Shown here in pieces: positions 24,780-33,232 of a stretch of DNA of 64,000 bases. The DNA is from CAVQWH01 sp963718685 (GTDB lineage Bacteria; Patescibacteriota; Saccharimonadia; Saccharimonadales; Saccharimonadaceae). The stretch lies in assembly GCA_963718685.1 (NCBI GenBank), contig OY970356.1, positions 124,001-188,000 of the forward strand. Direction: 5' to 3'. Under the pieces are notes generated by a model that was not told the origin of the DNA, did no database searches, and saw nothing but the letters and a program-made list of their open reading frames with translations. Made by a program: the position numbers and the translations under genes. How positions within the stretch are numbered: position 1 is the first letter of the stretch; the number at the start of each line of letters is the position of its first letter.

Positions 24780-25568
24780 TTGTCTCCCGCTAATAAACAT
24801 CTTGGCCAACATTGGCTTCGCGATCGCGAAACTCTAGCTAAAATCGCCAGTTATGCTGAGGTTACGGACGAAGATGTTGTTTTCGAAATTGGGCCGGGTC
24901 TTGGAACGCTAACTAGTGTCTTGCTAAACCAAGCTAAAAAAGTTGTTGCTGTAGAGTTTGATGAAAATTTGGCTAACAAACTCGCTGGCCAATTTCCTGG
25001 CAAAAACTTAGAAGTTATTGAAAGCGATATCTTGTCTTTTAATCTTCAGAGTTTGCCACCTGGCTATAAGGTAGTTGCAAACATTCCATACTACATTACC
25101 AATAAAATTATTCAGTTATTTATGACAGCAGGAAACAAGCCGTCTCTAGTGGTTTTATTGGTGCAAAAAGAAGTTGCCCAGCGCCTAGCTGCTAAGCCTG
25201 GTGATATGAGTATTTTATCAGTTAGCGCTCAGCTTTTTGCTGAAGTTTCGCTAGGTCAGATTGTAAGTGCCAAACTTTTCTCTCCCGTGCCTAAAGTTGA
25301 TAGCCAAGTGGTTATTTTAAAGCCTCGCTTAACACCGCTTTTTCCAGATTTAAACGAAAAGCTTTTTTTCAAAGTAGTGAAAGCCGGCTTTTCAGCCAAG
25401 CGCAAAAAACTTCGTTCATCACTGGCAGGGGGACTGCACATAGACAAAAACACGGCCGAAAAGGTGTTGCTGGGCGCAAAACTCGACCCAAATGATCGTG
25501 CGGAAACGCTGTCGCTAGAAAGTTGGGCAACCTTAACTGCCAACTACGCTGATATAATAAAAACATGA
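24780..25568 (+). CDS. ksgA: 16S rRNA dimethyladenosine transferase (KsgA/RsmA)
   Basis: Methylates two adjacent adenines in helix 45 of 16S rRNA. Motifs: KHLGQHWLRD, SAM-binding EIGPGLGTLT, VVAVEFDENLA, VIESDILSF, and the catalytic VVANIPYYIT (N-I-P-Y). The C-terminal helical domain with FSAKRKKLRSSL is intact. The frame is open far upstream inside the rpf-like gene, so the start is uncertain: TTG 24780, 20 bases after the rpf stop, gives the usual short N-terminus. Overlaps the next gene by 4 bases. Confidence 0.88.
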   Translation: MSPANKHLGQHWLRDRETLAKIASYAEVTDEDVVFEIGPGLGTLTSVLLNQAKKVVAVEFDENLANKLAGQFPGKNLEVIESDILSFNLQSLPPGYKVVANIPYYITNKIIQLFMTAGNKPSLVVLLVQKEVAQRLAAKPGDMSILSVSAQLFAEVSLGQIVSAKLFSPVPKVDSQVVILKPRLTPLFPDLNEKLFFKVVKAGFSAKRKKLRSSLAGGLHIDKNTAEKVLLGAKLDPNDRAETLSLESWATLTANYADIIKT

Positions 25569-26269
25569 TAGCCAAAGATCAACCGACCATTTTTAAAAAC
25601 CAAATTATCGCTGCCGCGTCTTCGCTTAAAGACGGCAATATGAAATTTGGCCTTGATGACTCTAAAGAGCAAGTTCGACAAAACCGCCGGGATTTTTTCA
25701 AAAAAGCCGGTGTTTCGGAAGAGCAAACCACACTTGTAAGCCTGGATTTAGAAAATAGCGATTTTGCCCGTTATCACGCTCTGAGCCCGAACGAGAAGGG
25801 CGCCGGCATTACCAAGCCAGCCCTTGGAGTGGTCGACGCTTTGGCGACTAACCACTCCGCCCACGCAATGTTTTTGCCTATTGCTGACTGTATCGGCGCG
25901 ATTTTGTATGATCCAAAACAAAAAGTTTTAATGGTCTCACACCTAGGCCGCCACAGCACCGAAATTTATGGCGCCTCGAAGAGTGTGCAATATTTGCAAA
26001 AAGAATTCGGCTGTCAGCCCGAAGATATTTTAGTTTGGCTTAGTCCGGCAGTCGGTTCAGCTGAGTATCCCATGTTTGCTTTTGAAGGGCGAAGTTTACA
26101 CGATGTTAACAAGGAGCATTTTTTAAATGCTGGTGTAAAACCGGATAATATTGAAATTTCTTCTGCTAACACCGCTGCTCACGAACACTATCCTTCGCAC
26201 AGCCAGCACATCAAGGGTAAACCAAATAAAAGCGGCCGCTTTGCAATTGTGGCCATGATACCCGCGTAA
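25565..26269 (+). CDS. YfiH/PgeF-family multicopper-type purine nucleoside phosphorylase/laccase-domain protein
   Basis: A 234-residue protein of the former DUF152 family. The zinc-site pattern is recognisable: MFLPIADCIGAILYDP (Cys) and MVSHLGRHSTEIYGAS (His), with SPAVG and FDxGRSLHDVN-type segments downstream. Relatives act on adenosine and inosine or help repair cell-wall precursors. Coupled by ATGA overlap to ksgA. In a purine auxotroph a nucleoside-cleaving enzyme would fit salvage, which is inference. Confidence 0.75.
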   Translation: MIAKDQPTIFKNQIIAAASSLKDGNMKFGLDDSKEQVRQNRRDFFKKAGVSEEQTTLVSLDLENSDFARYHALSPNEKGAGITKPALGVVDALATNHSAHAMFLPIADCIGAILYDPKQKVLMVSHLGRHSTEIYGASKSVQYLQKEFGCQPEDILVWLSPAVGSAEYPMFAFEGRSLHDVNKEHFLNAGVKPDNIEISSANTAAHEHYPSHSQHIKGKPNKSGRFAIVAMIPA

Positions 26270-26288
26270 GTCTGATAAACTAGAAAAG

Positions 26289-27764
26289 ATGACAAAAAAG
26301 CTCTATATTACCACGGCAATTCCTTATGTAAACGCTAAGCCGCACATCGGTAATGCGCTTGACTACCTTTATGCCGACATCTGGTCGCGCTATCAGCGCC
26401 AAAATGGCAAAGAGGTTCTGTTCCAGGTGGGTACGGATGAACATGGCAACAAGATAGCTGCTAAAGCTGAAGAACAAAAAGTGACTCCCCAAGCTTATGT
26501 CGACAGTATGAGCGGTCACTTCGAAAGGCTAATGCGCGAGCTGAACGTTAACTACACAAACTTTATCCGCACCTCCAGTCCTGGCCATAAGAAAGCCGTG
26601 CAAGAAATTTGGCAAAAACTTACACCTTACATTTACAAAGGTAAATATGAAGGCTGGTATTGCGTTGGTTGTGAGGCGTTTGTCACAGATAAAGAAGCAG
26701 CTGCTAATAACGGCATTTGCCCGGATCATAACCAACCGTATCAACGCTTGAGTGAAGAGAACTATTACTTTAAACTCAGTGAATTCGGCTCCAAGGTTAA
26801 AGAGGCGATTGAAAAACATAAACTAATTATTACGCCCGAATTTCGCCAAAAAGAGATTCTAAAATTAATTGACACCGGCCTGCAAGATGTCAGCGTTTCA
26901 AGGCCTAAAAAACATTTGAGCTGGGGCGTGCCGGTGCCAGGCGACCCAAACCAGGTGATTTACGTTTGGATAGATGCACTGCCTAACTATTTGACGGTGC
27001 TTGGTTATCCTAGCGATGAAAAATGGAAAGAGTATTGGCCAGCCGACATACAGGTTATAGGTAAAGACATTTTGCGCTTCCACGGCGCTATTTGGCCGGC
27101 TATGTTGATTGCCCTGGGCTTGTCAACTCCTAAGAAAATTCTGGTCCACGGCCACATCAGTTCTGGCGGCGTGAAGATGAGCAAATCCGTGGGTAATATA
27201 GTCGATCCGCATGAGATTATCAGCGGCTACGGCGCCGATGCATTCCGGTATTTCTTCGCACGGCACATCCCTACGCTGGATGACGGCGATTTTACTTGGG
27301 AAAAGTTTGAAAACTCTTACAATAACGAACTTGGCAATGAACTTGGCAACTTAGTGCAGCGCGTGGCCGGTATGATAACTCGCTATCAAGATGGCGTAGT
27401 CGGCGATTTGCCGCAACCTGAGCACGACATTCAGGCTTATCGCGATGCTATGAACCAACTGAACTTTAATAAAGCTTTTGACGAAATATGGAATAAAGTC
27501 CGTTCTCTTAACAGCTACCTAGAAGAGGTAAAGCCCTGGGAGATTGCTGGGCAACGCCAGAAAGATCCTGATGCTGAAGGTCACTTGGCTGAAGTTTTAA
27601 CGTATGCCGTGGGTAGCATTTTGCAGATTGCCGACCTTAGCTTGCCGTTCATCCCGGCAACTTCCCAAGCAATTCGCAGCATTTTTGAAACCGGAGTGAT
27701 TAAAAATACCGAACACGTTCTTTTCCCACGGATTTACAACCACACTCAAGCTCCCAAACATTAA
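26289..27764 (+). CDS. metG: Methionyl-tRNA synthetase
   Basis: Class I synthetase, 491 residues. IPYVNAKPHIGNALDY holds the HIGH-type signature (HIGN), the zinc knuckle is GWYCVGCEAFV...GICPDHNQ (one cysteine replaced by histidine), and the KMSKS loop is GVKMSKSVGN at about residue 297. The anticodon-binding helical domain follows; there is no EMAP-type C-terminal domain. TAAACT (26276-26281) ends 7 bases before the ATG, predicting a leaderless mRNA. tatD follows after 3 bases. Confidence 0.95.
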   Translation: MTKKLYITTAIPYVNAKPHIGNALDYLYADIWSRYQRQNGKEVLFQVGTDEHGNKIAAKAEEQKVTPQAYVDSMSGHFERLMRELNVNYTNFIRTSSPGHKKAVQEIWQKLTPYIYKGKYEGWYCVGCEAFVTDKEAAANNGICPDHNQPYQRLSEENYYFKLSEFGSKVKEAIEKHKLIITPEFRQKEILKLIDTGLQDVSVSRPKKHLSWGVPVPGDPNQVIYVWIDALPNYLTVLGYPSDEKWKEYWPADIQVIGKDILRFHGAIWPAMLIALGLSTPKKILVHGHISSGGVKMSKSVGNIVDPHEIISGYGADAFRYFFARHIPTLDDGDFTWEKFENSYNNELGNELGNLVQRVAGMITRYQDGVVGDLPQPEHDIQAYRDAMNQLNFNKAFDEIWNKVRSLNSYLEEVKPWEIAGQRQKDPDAEGHLAEVLTYAVGSILQIADLSLPFIPATSQAIRSIFETGVIKNTEHVLFPRIYNHTQAPKH

Positions 27765-27767
27765 ACC

Positions 27768-28517
27768 ATGCAGTTTATTGATACTCACTGTCACATTCAT
27801 CAAAGCGACTACCAGCTTGATAGTGAAGAGATTTACCGGGCTGCTCAAAAAGCCGGTGTTACTAAAATGCTTTGCGTTGGTACGGATCTTGAAAGCTCCA
27901 AGCAAGCGATTGAATTTAGCGCTAAACACCAAGGTGTATATCCCACGGTAGGTTTGCATCCGCACGAGGCTAAGCATGGCATAAATGGCCTAGGCGAGCT
28001 AGTTGATAATTCGGGAATTGTCGCCATCGGGGAATGCGGTCTGGATTATTTTTATAAACACAGCCCGAAAGAAATCCAGATTGAAATTTTTAACCAGCAG
28101 ATTGAACTAGCTATAAAAAATGATTTACCCCTAATTTTCCATGTTCGCGATGCCCTGGATGATTTCTGGCCGATATTCGACAACTTCCGCGGCCTGCGCG
28201 GCGTTTTACATAGCTTTACCGGCACGCAAAAAGAGCTGGAAAAAGCTCTGAGTAGGGGTTTATTTATCGGCGTAAACGGCATCAGCACTTTTACTAAACA
28301 GTCTGATCAGCAACAAATGTTTGCCAATATTCCGCTTGAAAATTTGCTGATAGAAACCGATGCGCCGTTTTTGACGCCCACCCCTCATCGTGGTAAAATA
28401 AATACACCAGCTTATGTGGTGTTGGTTGCAGAACATATAGCTAAACTCAAGCAAATAAGCTTAGAAAAAATTGCGAATGTTACTAGCGAGAATGCTACCA
28501 AGTTGTTTGCTTTGTGA
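27768..28517 (+). CDS. tatD: TatD-family metal-dependent deoxyribonuclease
   Basis: A 249-residue TIM-barrel hydrolase. Metal ligands are visible in FIDTHCHIH (two His), AIGECGLDY (Glu), IFHVRDALDDF, VLHSFTG (His) and LLIETDAPFLTP (Asp). Members act as 3'-5' exonucleases or in D-aminoacyl/quality-control roles. Begins 3 bases after metG, a pairing common across bacteria. Ends in TGA, evidence that UGA is a normal stop here. Confidence 0.92.
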   Translation: MQFIDTHCHIHQSDYQLDSEEIYRAAQKAGVTKMLCVGTDLESSKQAIEFSAKHQGVYPTVGLHPHEAKHGINGLGELVDNSGIVAIGECGLDYFYKHSPKEIQIEIFNQQIELAIKNDLPLIFHVRDALDDFWPIFDNFRGLRGVLHSFTGTQKELEKALSRGLFIGVNGISTFTKQSDQQQMFANIPLENLLIETDAPFLTPTPHRGKINTPAYVVLVAEHIAKLKQISLEKIANVTSENATKLFAL

Positions 28518-28783
28518 AATTAAATTTAACGAGAAGTGATATGCCAGGGATTTCTGAATTCGATATAGGAAAAGTTCAAACAGATGGTAAGCCAACAGCT
28601 GACCAGCCTGAGGCTTTTGATGCCGCACCTCCGCCGAAAGACGGCAATCCTAACCCTCGCCCAAACGAAACGGCTTATTACACTAACGAGGGGCCGGTAG
28701 ATCCCGAGCAACTGCGGGCTGTGATTGCGCAAGTAGGCCTTAATACTATCGTAGTGCGGCACGGCGAAGTGCGTCCACGCTAA
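28514..28783 (+). CDS. Small hydrophilic protein of unknown function
   Basis: An 89-residue frame starting at GTG 28514, overlapping the tatD stop (GTGA); an ATG at 28541 with GAGAAG upstream is an equally good start and would give 80 residues. Sequence is Pro/Asp/Gly rich (AFDAAPPPKDGNPNPRPNE) then a short ordered end (EQLRAVIAQVGLNTIVVRHGEV). No family recognised. Its position in the tatD-desulfurase run suggests co-expression. Confidence 0.5.
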   Translation: MKLNLTRSDMPGISEFDIGKVQTDGKPTADQPEAFDAAPPPKDGNPNPRPNETAYYTNEGPVDPEQLRAVIAQVGLNTIVVRHGEVRPR

Positions 28784-28805
28784 CGATTAATTCAAGGAGA
28801 ATTTT

Positions 28806-29243
28806 GTGTCGAGTTTATTAAAGACGACTCTAAAACTGGTAATAGGCGTTAAGCCTAGTGCCAAACGGCCTTTGAATACATTGAGCGAAAAACAGCTCAT
28901 CAAGCTTGAAGGCGTTATCGGTGCCCAGTTATTCGGTGCTATACCTGCTGGCGGCCGGCGTGAGTTTTTCTGCCAGGATGCTAAAACCTGGATTTGGTAT
29001 GAAGAATCGGCTCATAATGGCAAACCCCAGTCGCTAACTACTGAATACCACGTTGAGCCCAAAGGAGTTTTAAAAATTCAGGACGGCAAAAGCCGCGGTT
29101 ACATTGAAGGCGAAGAGTTAGAAAACCTGGCTCTGGCGACGCGGATGTACTACGAGCGCGTAATGCGCGAACTATACAAGCGCGATCCCCGTACAGGGCA
29201 ACTTTTAACTGCCAAGCCTGATATAATAGACCCTACATCATGA
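28806..29243 (+). CDS. Conserved-looking hypothetical protein (145 aa)
   Basis: Starts at GTG 28806, with CAAGGAGAA seven bases upstream. A basic N-terminus is followed by a mixed alpha/beta domain with aromatic residues (REFFCQDAKTWIWYEES, TTEYHVEPKGVLKIQDG) and a C-terminal helix (LATRMYYERVMRELYKRD). The pattern W-Y-E...Y-H-V...Q-D looks like a small binding fold, but I do not recognise it. It overlaps the cysteine desulfurase start by 4 bases, so translation is coupled. Confidence 0.6.
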   Translation: MSSLLKTTLKLVIGVKPSAKRPLNTLSEKQLIKLEGVIGAQLFGAIPAGGRREFFCQDAKTWIWYEESAHNGKPQSLTTEYHVEPKGVLKIQDGKSRGYIEGEELENLALATRMYYERVMRELYKRDPRTGQLLTAKPDIIDPTS

Positions 29244-30394
29244 GTCAGTCCGCCATCTATTTTGACTATGCTGCCGCCACCCCGCTTGATGAGCGGGTAT
29301 TTACTGTTATGGAGCCATATTTGAAAGGCAAATTTTATAATCCTTCCAGCCCTTATGCGCCAGCCAGGCAGGTTAAGCAAGATTTTGAAGCTGCAAAGTC
29401 TCAACTGGCTCAGCAAATTGGGGCTAAGCCCAGCGAAATTATCATCACGGCCGGTGCAACCGAATCAATCAATATCGCGATTGCCGGCGTTTTAAAAACT
29501 GGCGGACATGTAGTCACATCTTCTATTGAGCACACGGCAGTTTTGGAAGTTACCAAGCAATACCAGCACACCTTAGTTAAACCTAATGAAAAGGGAATCG
29601 TCTCAGCTGAAGATGTTTTAAGTTCCGTCAAACCGGAAACCAAACTGGTAAGCTTAGGCTTGGCAAACAGCGAACTCGGCACTTTACAACCGGTGCGCGA
29701 GCTAGCTGGTAAAATCAAACTTCTGCGCCAAAAGCGCTTGCAAGAAGGCAATAAAACGCCGCTATATCTGCACACCGACGCTTCACAAGCCGCCAGTTAT
29801 ATCGACCTGAAAGTTTCACGGCTTGGCATAGATATGCTCACGCTGAATGCCGGCAAAATCTACGGGCCCAAGCAAGTTGGTTTGCTTTGGCGCGCTAGTT
29901 CAGTAAAGCTAGAACCTATTTTATTTGGCGGTGGGCAAGAGTCAGACATGCGTCCGGGAACTGAAAATGTGGCCGGAGCTGTCGGACTAGCCAAAGCTTT
30001 GGAGCTAGCCGATAATAAGCGCCACGAAACCAACGATAAAATCCGTAAGCTTCGCGACAAGTTGGCTAGCGAACTATCTAGCGCGTTTCCTGATTTGGTA
30101 ATTTCAGGCTCTAAAAAGCACCAGCTGCCAAACTATCTTCATGTAGCCTGGCCTGGCGTGGATGCCGAACGGCTAATTTTTAACTTGGAAAACCAAAATG
30201 TTTTAGTTGCTACCGGCGCAGCCTGTGCAGCTAATAAAAACACCGGCTCGCATGTTTTAAAAGAGATTGGTTTGAAGCCTGAAGTAGTCGATGGCAGTCT
30301 GCGCTTAACTCTTGGCCGTCATACTACCGAAAGTGATATTTTACGCGGCACTAAGGCTATAATTGATACAGTGAAACAGGAGTTTAAAGTATAA
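29240..30394 (+). CDS. Cysteine desulfurase (NifS/IscS family)
   Basis: A 384-residue PLP enzyme that takes sulfur from cysteine. YFDYAAATPLDERV opens the family; ITAGATESINIAIAG, SSIEHTAVLE, HTDASQAA and the PLP lysine in LNAGKIYGPKQVG (the usual His before Lys is replaced by Gly) follow. The sulfur-carrying cysteine is in ATGAACAANKN. Since mnmA lies two genes downstream in the same operon, it most likely feeds sulfur to tRNA 2-thiolation rather than only to Fe-S clusters. Confidence 0.9.
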   Translation: MSQSAIYFDYAAATPLDERVFTVMEPYLKGKFYNPSSPYAPARQVKQDFEAAKSQLAQQIGAKPSEIIITAGATESINIAIAGVLKTGGHVVTSSIEHTAVLEVTKQYQHTLVKPNEKGIVSAEDVLSSVKPETKLVSLGLANSELGTLQPVRELAGKIKLLRQKRLQEGNKTPLYLHTDASQAASYIDLKVSRLGIDMLTLNAGKIYGPKQVGLLWRASSVKLEPILFGGGQESDMRPGTENVAGAVGLAKALELADNKRHETNDKIRKLRDKLASELSSAFPDLVISGSKKHQLPNYLHVAWPGVDAERLIFNLENQNVLVATGAACAANKNTGSHVLKEIGLKPEVVDGSLRLTLGRHTTESDILRGTKAIIDTVKQEFKV

Positions 30395-30396
30395 AT

Positions 30397-31014
30397 ATGA
30401 AATGGCTTGGTTTGGGCGTTTTAGTTACGGTTTTACTGCTTGTGCTGGTTTTACCATATTACCTTTCGCCAGACAATTTGGCGGGTTGTGACGCACGTCC
30501 GACGACTTCTTCCAGTGAAATTAAAGCCCAGTGTAAACCAGCCGATGCCATTGTTGCCGTTAGCGGTGGCGATACTTCCGCACGGGCAGGCGAGGCTATC
30601 AAGCTTTATAAGAACGGTTGGGCGCCAAGGCTAATTTTCTCTGGCGCAGCACAAGATAAGTCTGGCCCAAGCAACGCCAGTGCTATGCGCTCGCAGGCTG
30701 AAGCTGATGGCGTGCCAAGCGGTGACATCGCAATTGATGAATATTCCAACACCACCGCCCAAAACGCTGAAAGAACAAAGAGTATTTTCGAGCAAAAAAA
30801 TATCAACAAAATCATCTTGGTTACTTCGGCTTATCATCAGCGTCGCGCAAGTTTGGAATTCAACAAGCGGGCGGGCGACCAAGTGCAAGTTATCAACCAC
30901 CCGGTAGCACACGACAAACAGTGGACGAGTGTGTGGTACTTAACGCCAATTGGCTGGTGGCTAAGTCTGGGCGAACTGGTAAAAATCATTAGTTTTTATA
31001 GCGGATTCAGCTAA
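30397..31014 (+). CDS. YdcF/DUF218-family membrane-anchored protein
   Basis: A 205-residue protein with one N-terminal helix (LGVLVTVLLLVLVLPYYL) and an extracytoplasmic DUF218 domain: ADAIVAVSGGDTSARAGEAIKLY, PRLIFSGAA, MRSQAEADGVP, EYSNTTAQNAERTKSI and LVTSAYHQRRASLEF. The N-E-R and Y-H-R signatures are those of YdcF/SanA/ElyC proteins, linked to envelope carbohydrate metabolism. Two bases after the desulfurase and directly abutting mnmA, so it rides in that operon. Confidence 0.8.
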   Translation: MKWLGLGVLVTVLLLVLVLPYYLSPDNLAGCDARPTTSSSEIKAQCKPADAIVAVSGGDTSARAGEAIKLYKNGWAPRLIFSGAAQDKSGPSNASAMRSQAEADGVPSGDIAIDEYSNTTAQNAERTKSIFEQKNINKIILVTSAYHQRRASLEFNKRAGDQVQVINHPVAHDKQWTSVWYLTPIGWWLSLGELVKIISFYSGFS

Positions 31015-32226
31015 ATGACAAAAGTATATGTTGGCATGAGCGGCGGGGTAGACAGCTCGCTTACCGCCGCTCTTTTAAAACAGCAAGGTTATGAGGTAAC
31101 CGGTGTTTATATGAAAAACTGGACGCAAGATCTGCCCGGCATGAAATGCCCGTGGGCGGACGATTTGGCCGATGCCAAGCGGGTAGCTGTGCAGCTGGGC
31201 ATTCCGTTTAAAGTTTACGACTTTGAAAAAGACTACCGCCACAAAGTGGTGGATTACATGGTGGCAGAATACAAAGCCGGCCGCACGCCCAACCCAGATA
31301 TTATGTGCAACCAAGAGGTGAAATTTAAGCTGTTTTTAGAAACCGCCCTAGAAGACGGCGCGGATCTGATAGCCACCGGCCATTACTCGCGCCTGAAGCC
31401 TTTGGCTGCTTCGCCTGCTGATTCGGCGGAGCCGAACACCCCGCGAAACTCTCGGCGATCTGCTGCGTCTGAGTCTCCAGTGCTCACTCACCGTACCAAT
31501 GCGTACGGCTCGCTCCGCTCTTCGGCTCATCCTGGCAGCTCATCCGAGCCAAAGACTTCAGGAGAGCGCATGGGGTTATTCGCAGGAGTTGATAAAAACA
31601 AAGACCAATCTTACTTTCTTTACCGCGTAACGGAAGAAGCCTTGCAAAAAACTCTCATGCCCATCGGCGAGCTGGAAAAGACAGAGGTCAGAAAGCTGGC
31701 CGCGAAAATGGGCCTCATAACAGCGGATAAAAAAGACAGCCAGGGCATTTGCTTCGTGGGCAAAGTTGGCATAAAAGATTTCTTGCTTAGCGAGCTTGGC
31801 TCGCAGCCAGCCGGGCCGATTATTGATCAATCCGCCAGCCGGCGGAGGCAAGAAATCGGTCAGCACGACGGCGCGATTTTCTATACCATCGGTCAGCGCC
31901 ACGGCCTGAACGTTGGCGGCGGTTTGCCATATTACGTCACTAAAAAAGACATTAAAACCAACACGGTTTATGTGACGACTGACTTGAACGACGAAAATCT
32001 GTGGGCTAAAGAGCTGAAGCTGGAAGATTTGCACTGGATAAGCGAAAAGCCAAGTGATAAAAATAAATATCACGTCCGTCTGCGCTACCGTGGCCCACTG
32101 GTACCGTGCAAAATCAGCGGCAGCCAGCTTACCTTAGAGCAAGAACAGCGCGGCATTGCTGCCGGCCAATCAGCTGTTGTTTACGATGGCGACAAAGTCC
32201 TCGGCGGTGGGATAGTTAGTGCTTAG
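31015..32226 (+). CDS. mnmA: tRNA 2-thiouridylase MnmA with in-frame insertions
   Basis: Thiolates U34 of Lys, Glu and Gln tRNAs. P-loop GMSGGVDSSLTAALL, NPDIMCNQEVKF (first catalytic Cys), ATGHYSRL, KNKDQSYFLYR, KDSQGICFVGK (second Cys) and FYTIGQRHGL are intact. Between GHYSRL and LFAGVDKNKDQ lie about 57 Ser/Arg/Ala/Pro-rich residues that the family lacks, encoded by 31398-31570; a second short insert (SASRRRQEIG) is encoded around a palindrome at 31831-31846. Both stay in frame, so the enzyme is probably functional with extra loops. Length 403 against about 350-370 usual. Confidence 0.93.
   Translation: MTKVYVGMSGGVDSSLTAALLKQQGYEVTGVYMKNWTQDLPGMKCPWADDLADAKRVAVQLGIPFKVYDFEKDYRHKVVDYMVAEYKAGRTPNPDIMCNQEVKFKLFLETALEDGADLIATGHYSRLKPLAASPADSAEPNTPRNSRRSAASESPVLTHRTNAYGSLRSSAHPGSSSEPKTSGERMGLFAGVDKNKDQSYFLYRVTEEALQKTLMPIGELEKTEVRKLAAKMGLITADKKDSQGICFVGKVGIKDFLLSELGSQPAGPIIDQSASRRRQEIGQHDGAIFYTIGQRHGLNVGGGLPYYVTKKDIKTNTVYVTTDLNDENLWAKELKLEDLHWISEKPSDKNKYHVRLRYRGPLVPCKISGSQLTLEQEQRGIAAGQSAVVYDGDKVLGGGIVSA
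31398..31570. repeat. In-frame insertion element inside mnmA
   Basis: About 170 bp of GC-richer sequence with short hairpins (TCGGC-GGA-GCCGA; CCGTAC-CAATGC-GTACGG) that has no counterpart in other MnmA proteins. It encodes a low-complexity loop. It looks like a small palindromic element tolerated in coding sequence, as Rickettsia palindromic elements are. Confidence 0.5.
31831..31846. repeat. Palindrome inside mnmA
   Basis: TCCGCC-AGCC-GGCGGA, a perfect 6-bp stem, encoding part of SASRRR at a place where MnmA proteins usually have a short turn. Its arms resemble the TTCGCC...GGCGGA pair in the larger insertion 400 bp upstream. Confidence 0.5.
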
Positions 32227-32237
32227 TGTACTTTAAA

Positions 32238-32609
32238 CTACTCTCCATATCTTGCTTGGCAATCCTGAATAGCGGTTTGCTGAATTTGTAAGACACCCTG
32301 TGTGAAGTTAGCGGCCGATTCTGGCGTGGCGTTAGCAAGCGCAGGAGAATTAAGCGCATCATCCGTTCGTTTATTAGCACTGTCAATACACTGGCCGAGT
32401 TGCTTTTTTCTTAAAGCTTTCTGCTTAGCTTCTCCTGCCTGCTTTTCGGCTTCCGCCTGCTGAGCTTGTTCTAGCTGTTTTTGGTAATCTTCTTGTCGCT
32501 GCTTTTCTAAAGCCTGCTGTTTAAGCTGGTCTTGATGATTAATCACTACCGCAGAGGTTGCTAGTACCACTAATATAAAACCAATCACGATATAGAAATA
32601 TTTCATCAA
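32238..32609 (-). CDS. Small membrane-anchored coiled-coil protein
   Basis: A 123-residue protein: N-terminal helix (YFYIVIGFILVVLATSAVVI), then a long Q/E/K/A-rich stretch (QQALEKQRQEDYQKQLEQAQ and onward) predicted as a coiled coil, and an outer C-terminal part with two cysteines (GQCIDSANK, IQDCQARYGE) that could form a disulfide. No family recognised. Second gene of a minus-strand pair with the protein at 32612-33022, two bases apart, both behind the RNA leader near 33.1 kb. Confidence 0.6.
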   Translation of the reverse strand: MMKYFYIVIGFILVVLATSAVVINHQDQLKQQALEKQRQEDYQKQLEQAQQAEAEKQAGEAKQKALRKKQLGQCIDSANKRTDDALNSPALANATPESAANFTQGVLQIQQTAIQDCQARYGE

Positions 32610-32611
32610 CT

Positions 32612-33022
32612 TTACTCTTCGACTTTACCAAATACTATATAGCGGATAATCCAGCGAATTAAGTAGTATGAACTAAATATGGCTGCTAAAACTAAAACTA
32701 GAGTTCCAGAGAACTTTAAGTCCTGTACTACACAAGGAGTTTGAGCTGCTGCAGCGTCTTTTCTAGCTTGTTCAGCGTCAAGTTTTCTTTGATACTCCTT
32801 CTCTTTTTTAGTAGCAATCTCACTCCAATAGCTCGCCATTATTTTGCTTTGGGCGTTAGCTGGATGGCCACAGTTCACAATAGAGCTTACTGCCCCAAAA
32901 CTAGAAGCTGCCGCTAGTAAAATTCCGAAAAAGATAAGTAAAACTTTAACAAAACGCCAAATCGGGTTGCTCTCAAGCTTTCTATTCAAAACCTCTTTAG
33001 ATTTTTTATGCGACTCTTTCAT
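32612..33022 (-). CDS. Small two-helix membrane protein
   Basis: A 136-residue protein: basic N-terminus (MKESHKKSKEVLNRK), helix VKVLLIFFGILLAAASSFGAV, an outer loop with charged coiled-coil character (SEIATKKEKEYQRKLDAEQARKDA cut here for length) and two cysteines, then a second helix (TLVLVLAAIFSSYYLIRWII). The paired genes share the cysteine plus coiled-coil design, so the two products may contact one another. CGGAGAAT lies 5 bases before the ATG. Expression is probably set by the attenuator-like leader upstream. Confidence 0.6.
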   Translation of the reverse strand: MKESHKKSKEVLNRKLESNPIWRFVKVLLIFFGILLAAASSFGAVSSIVNCGHPANAQSKIMASYWSEIATKKEKEYQRKLDAEQARKDAAAAQTPCVVQDLKFSGTLVLVLAAIFSSYYLIRWIIRYIVFGKVEE

Positions 33023-33054
33023 TTTATTCTCCGTTTAGTATATGTGATAAGGGT

Positions 33055-33171
33055 AAAAAAGGACAACCTATCTCTAGGTTGTCTACGCCAGCAACGAGTT
33101 TGCACCCATTGTTTTCGAGAATAGGTTGCCCGTTCTCGAGTACAAATAAAAAATTCGTTGCTAACGTAGAC
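33055..33171 (-). ncRNA. Attenuator-like RNA leader or small RNA
   Basis: Read on the minus strand from the TATAAT at 33183-33178. GTCTACG plus AGCAACGA-type arms (33171-33155 and 33097-33081) form a long stem of 7 and 8 bp around a two-base mismatch. Inside, CGAGAA/TTCTCG forms a hairpin presenting GGGCAACCTA (33131-33122). After the stem comes ACAACCTA-GAGA-TAGGTTGT (33082-33063) and CCTTTTTT, an intrinsic terminator. GGGCAACCTA can pair over 10 bases with TAGGTTGTCC, the 3' arm of that terminator, so an antiterminated or pseudoknotted state is possible. The membrane-protein genes start about 30 bases further on. Confidence 0.6.
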
Positions 33172-33177
33172 ACCATC

Positions 33178-33183
33178 ATTATA
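33178..33183 (-). promoter_or_regulatory. -10 box of the attenuator-like RNA
   Basis: TATAAT on the minus strand. The -35 region is poor (CGTCTT at a 17-base spacing). Predicted start near 33171, exactly at the 5' arm of the long stem. Confidence 0.5.
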
Positions 33184-33232
33184 TCATTTTTATATATGCA
33201 AAGACGTTGTATAATAAAATGTAGGTAAAAAT

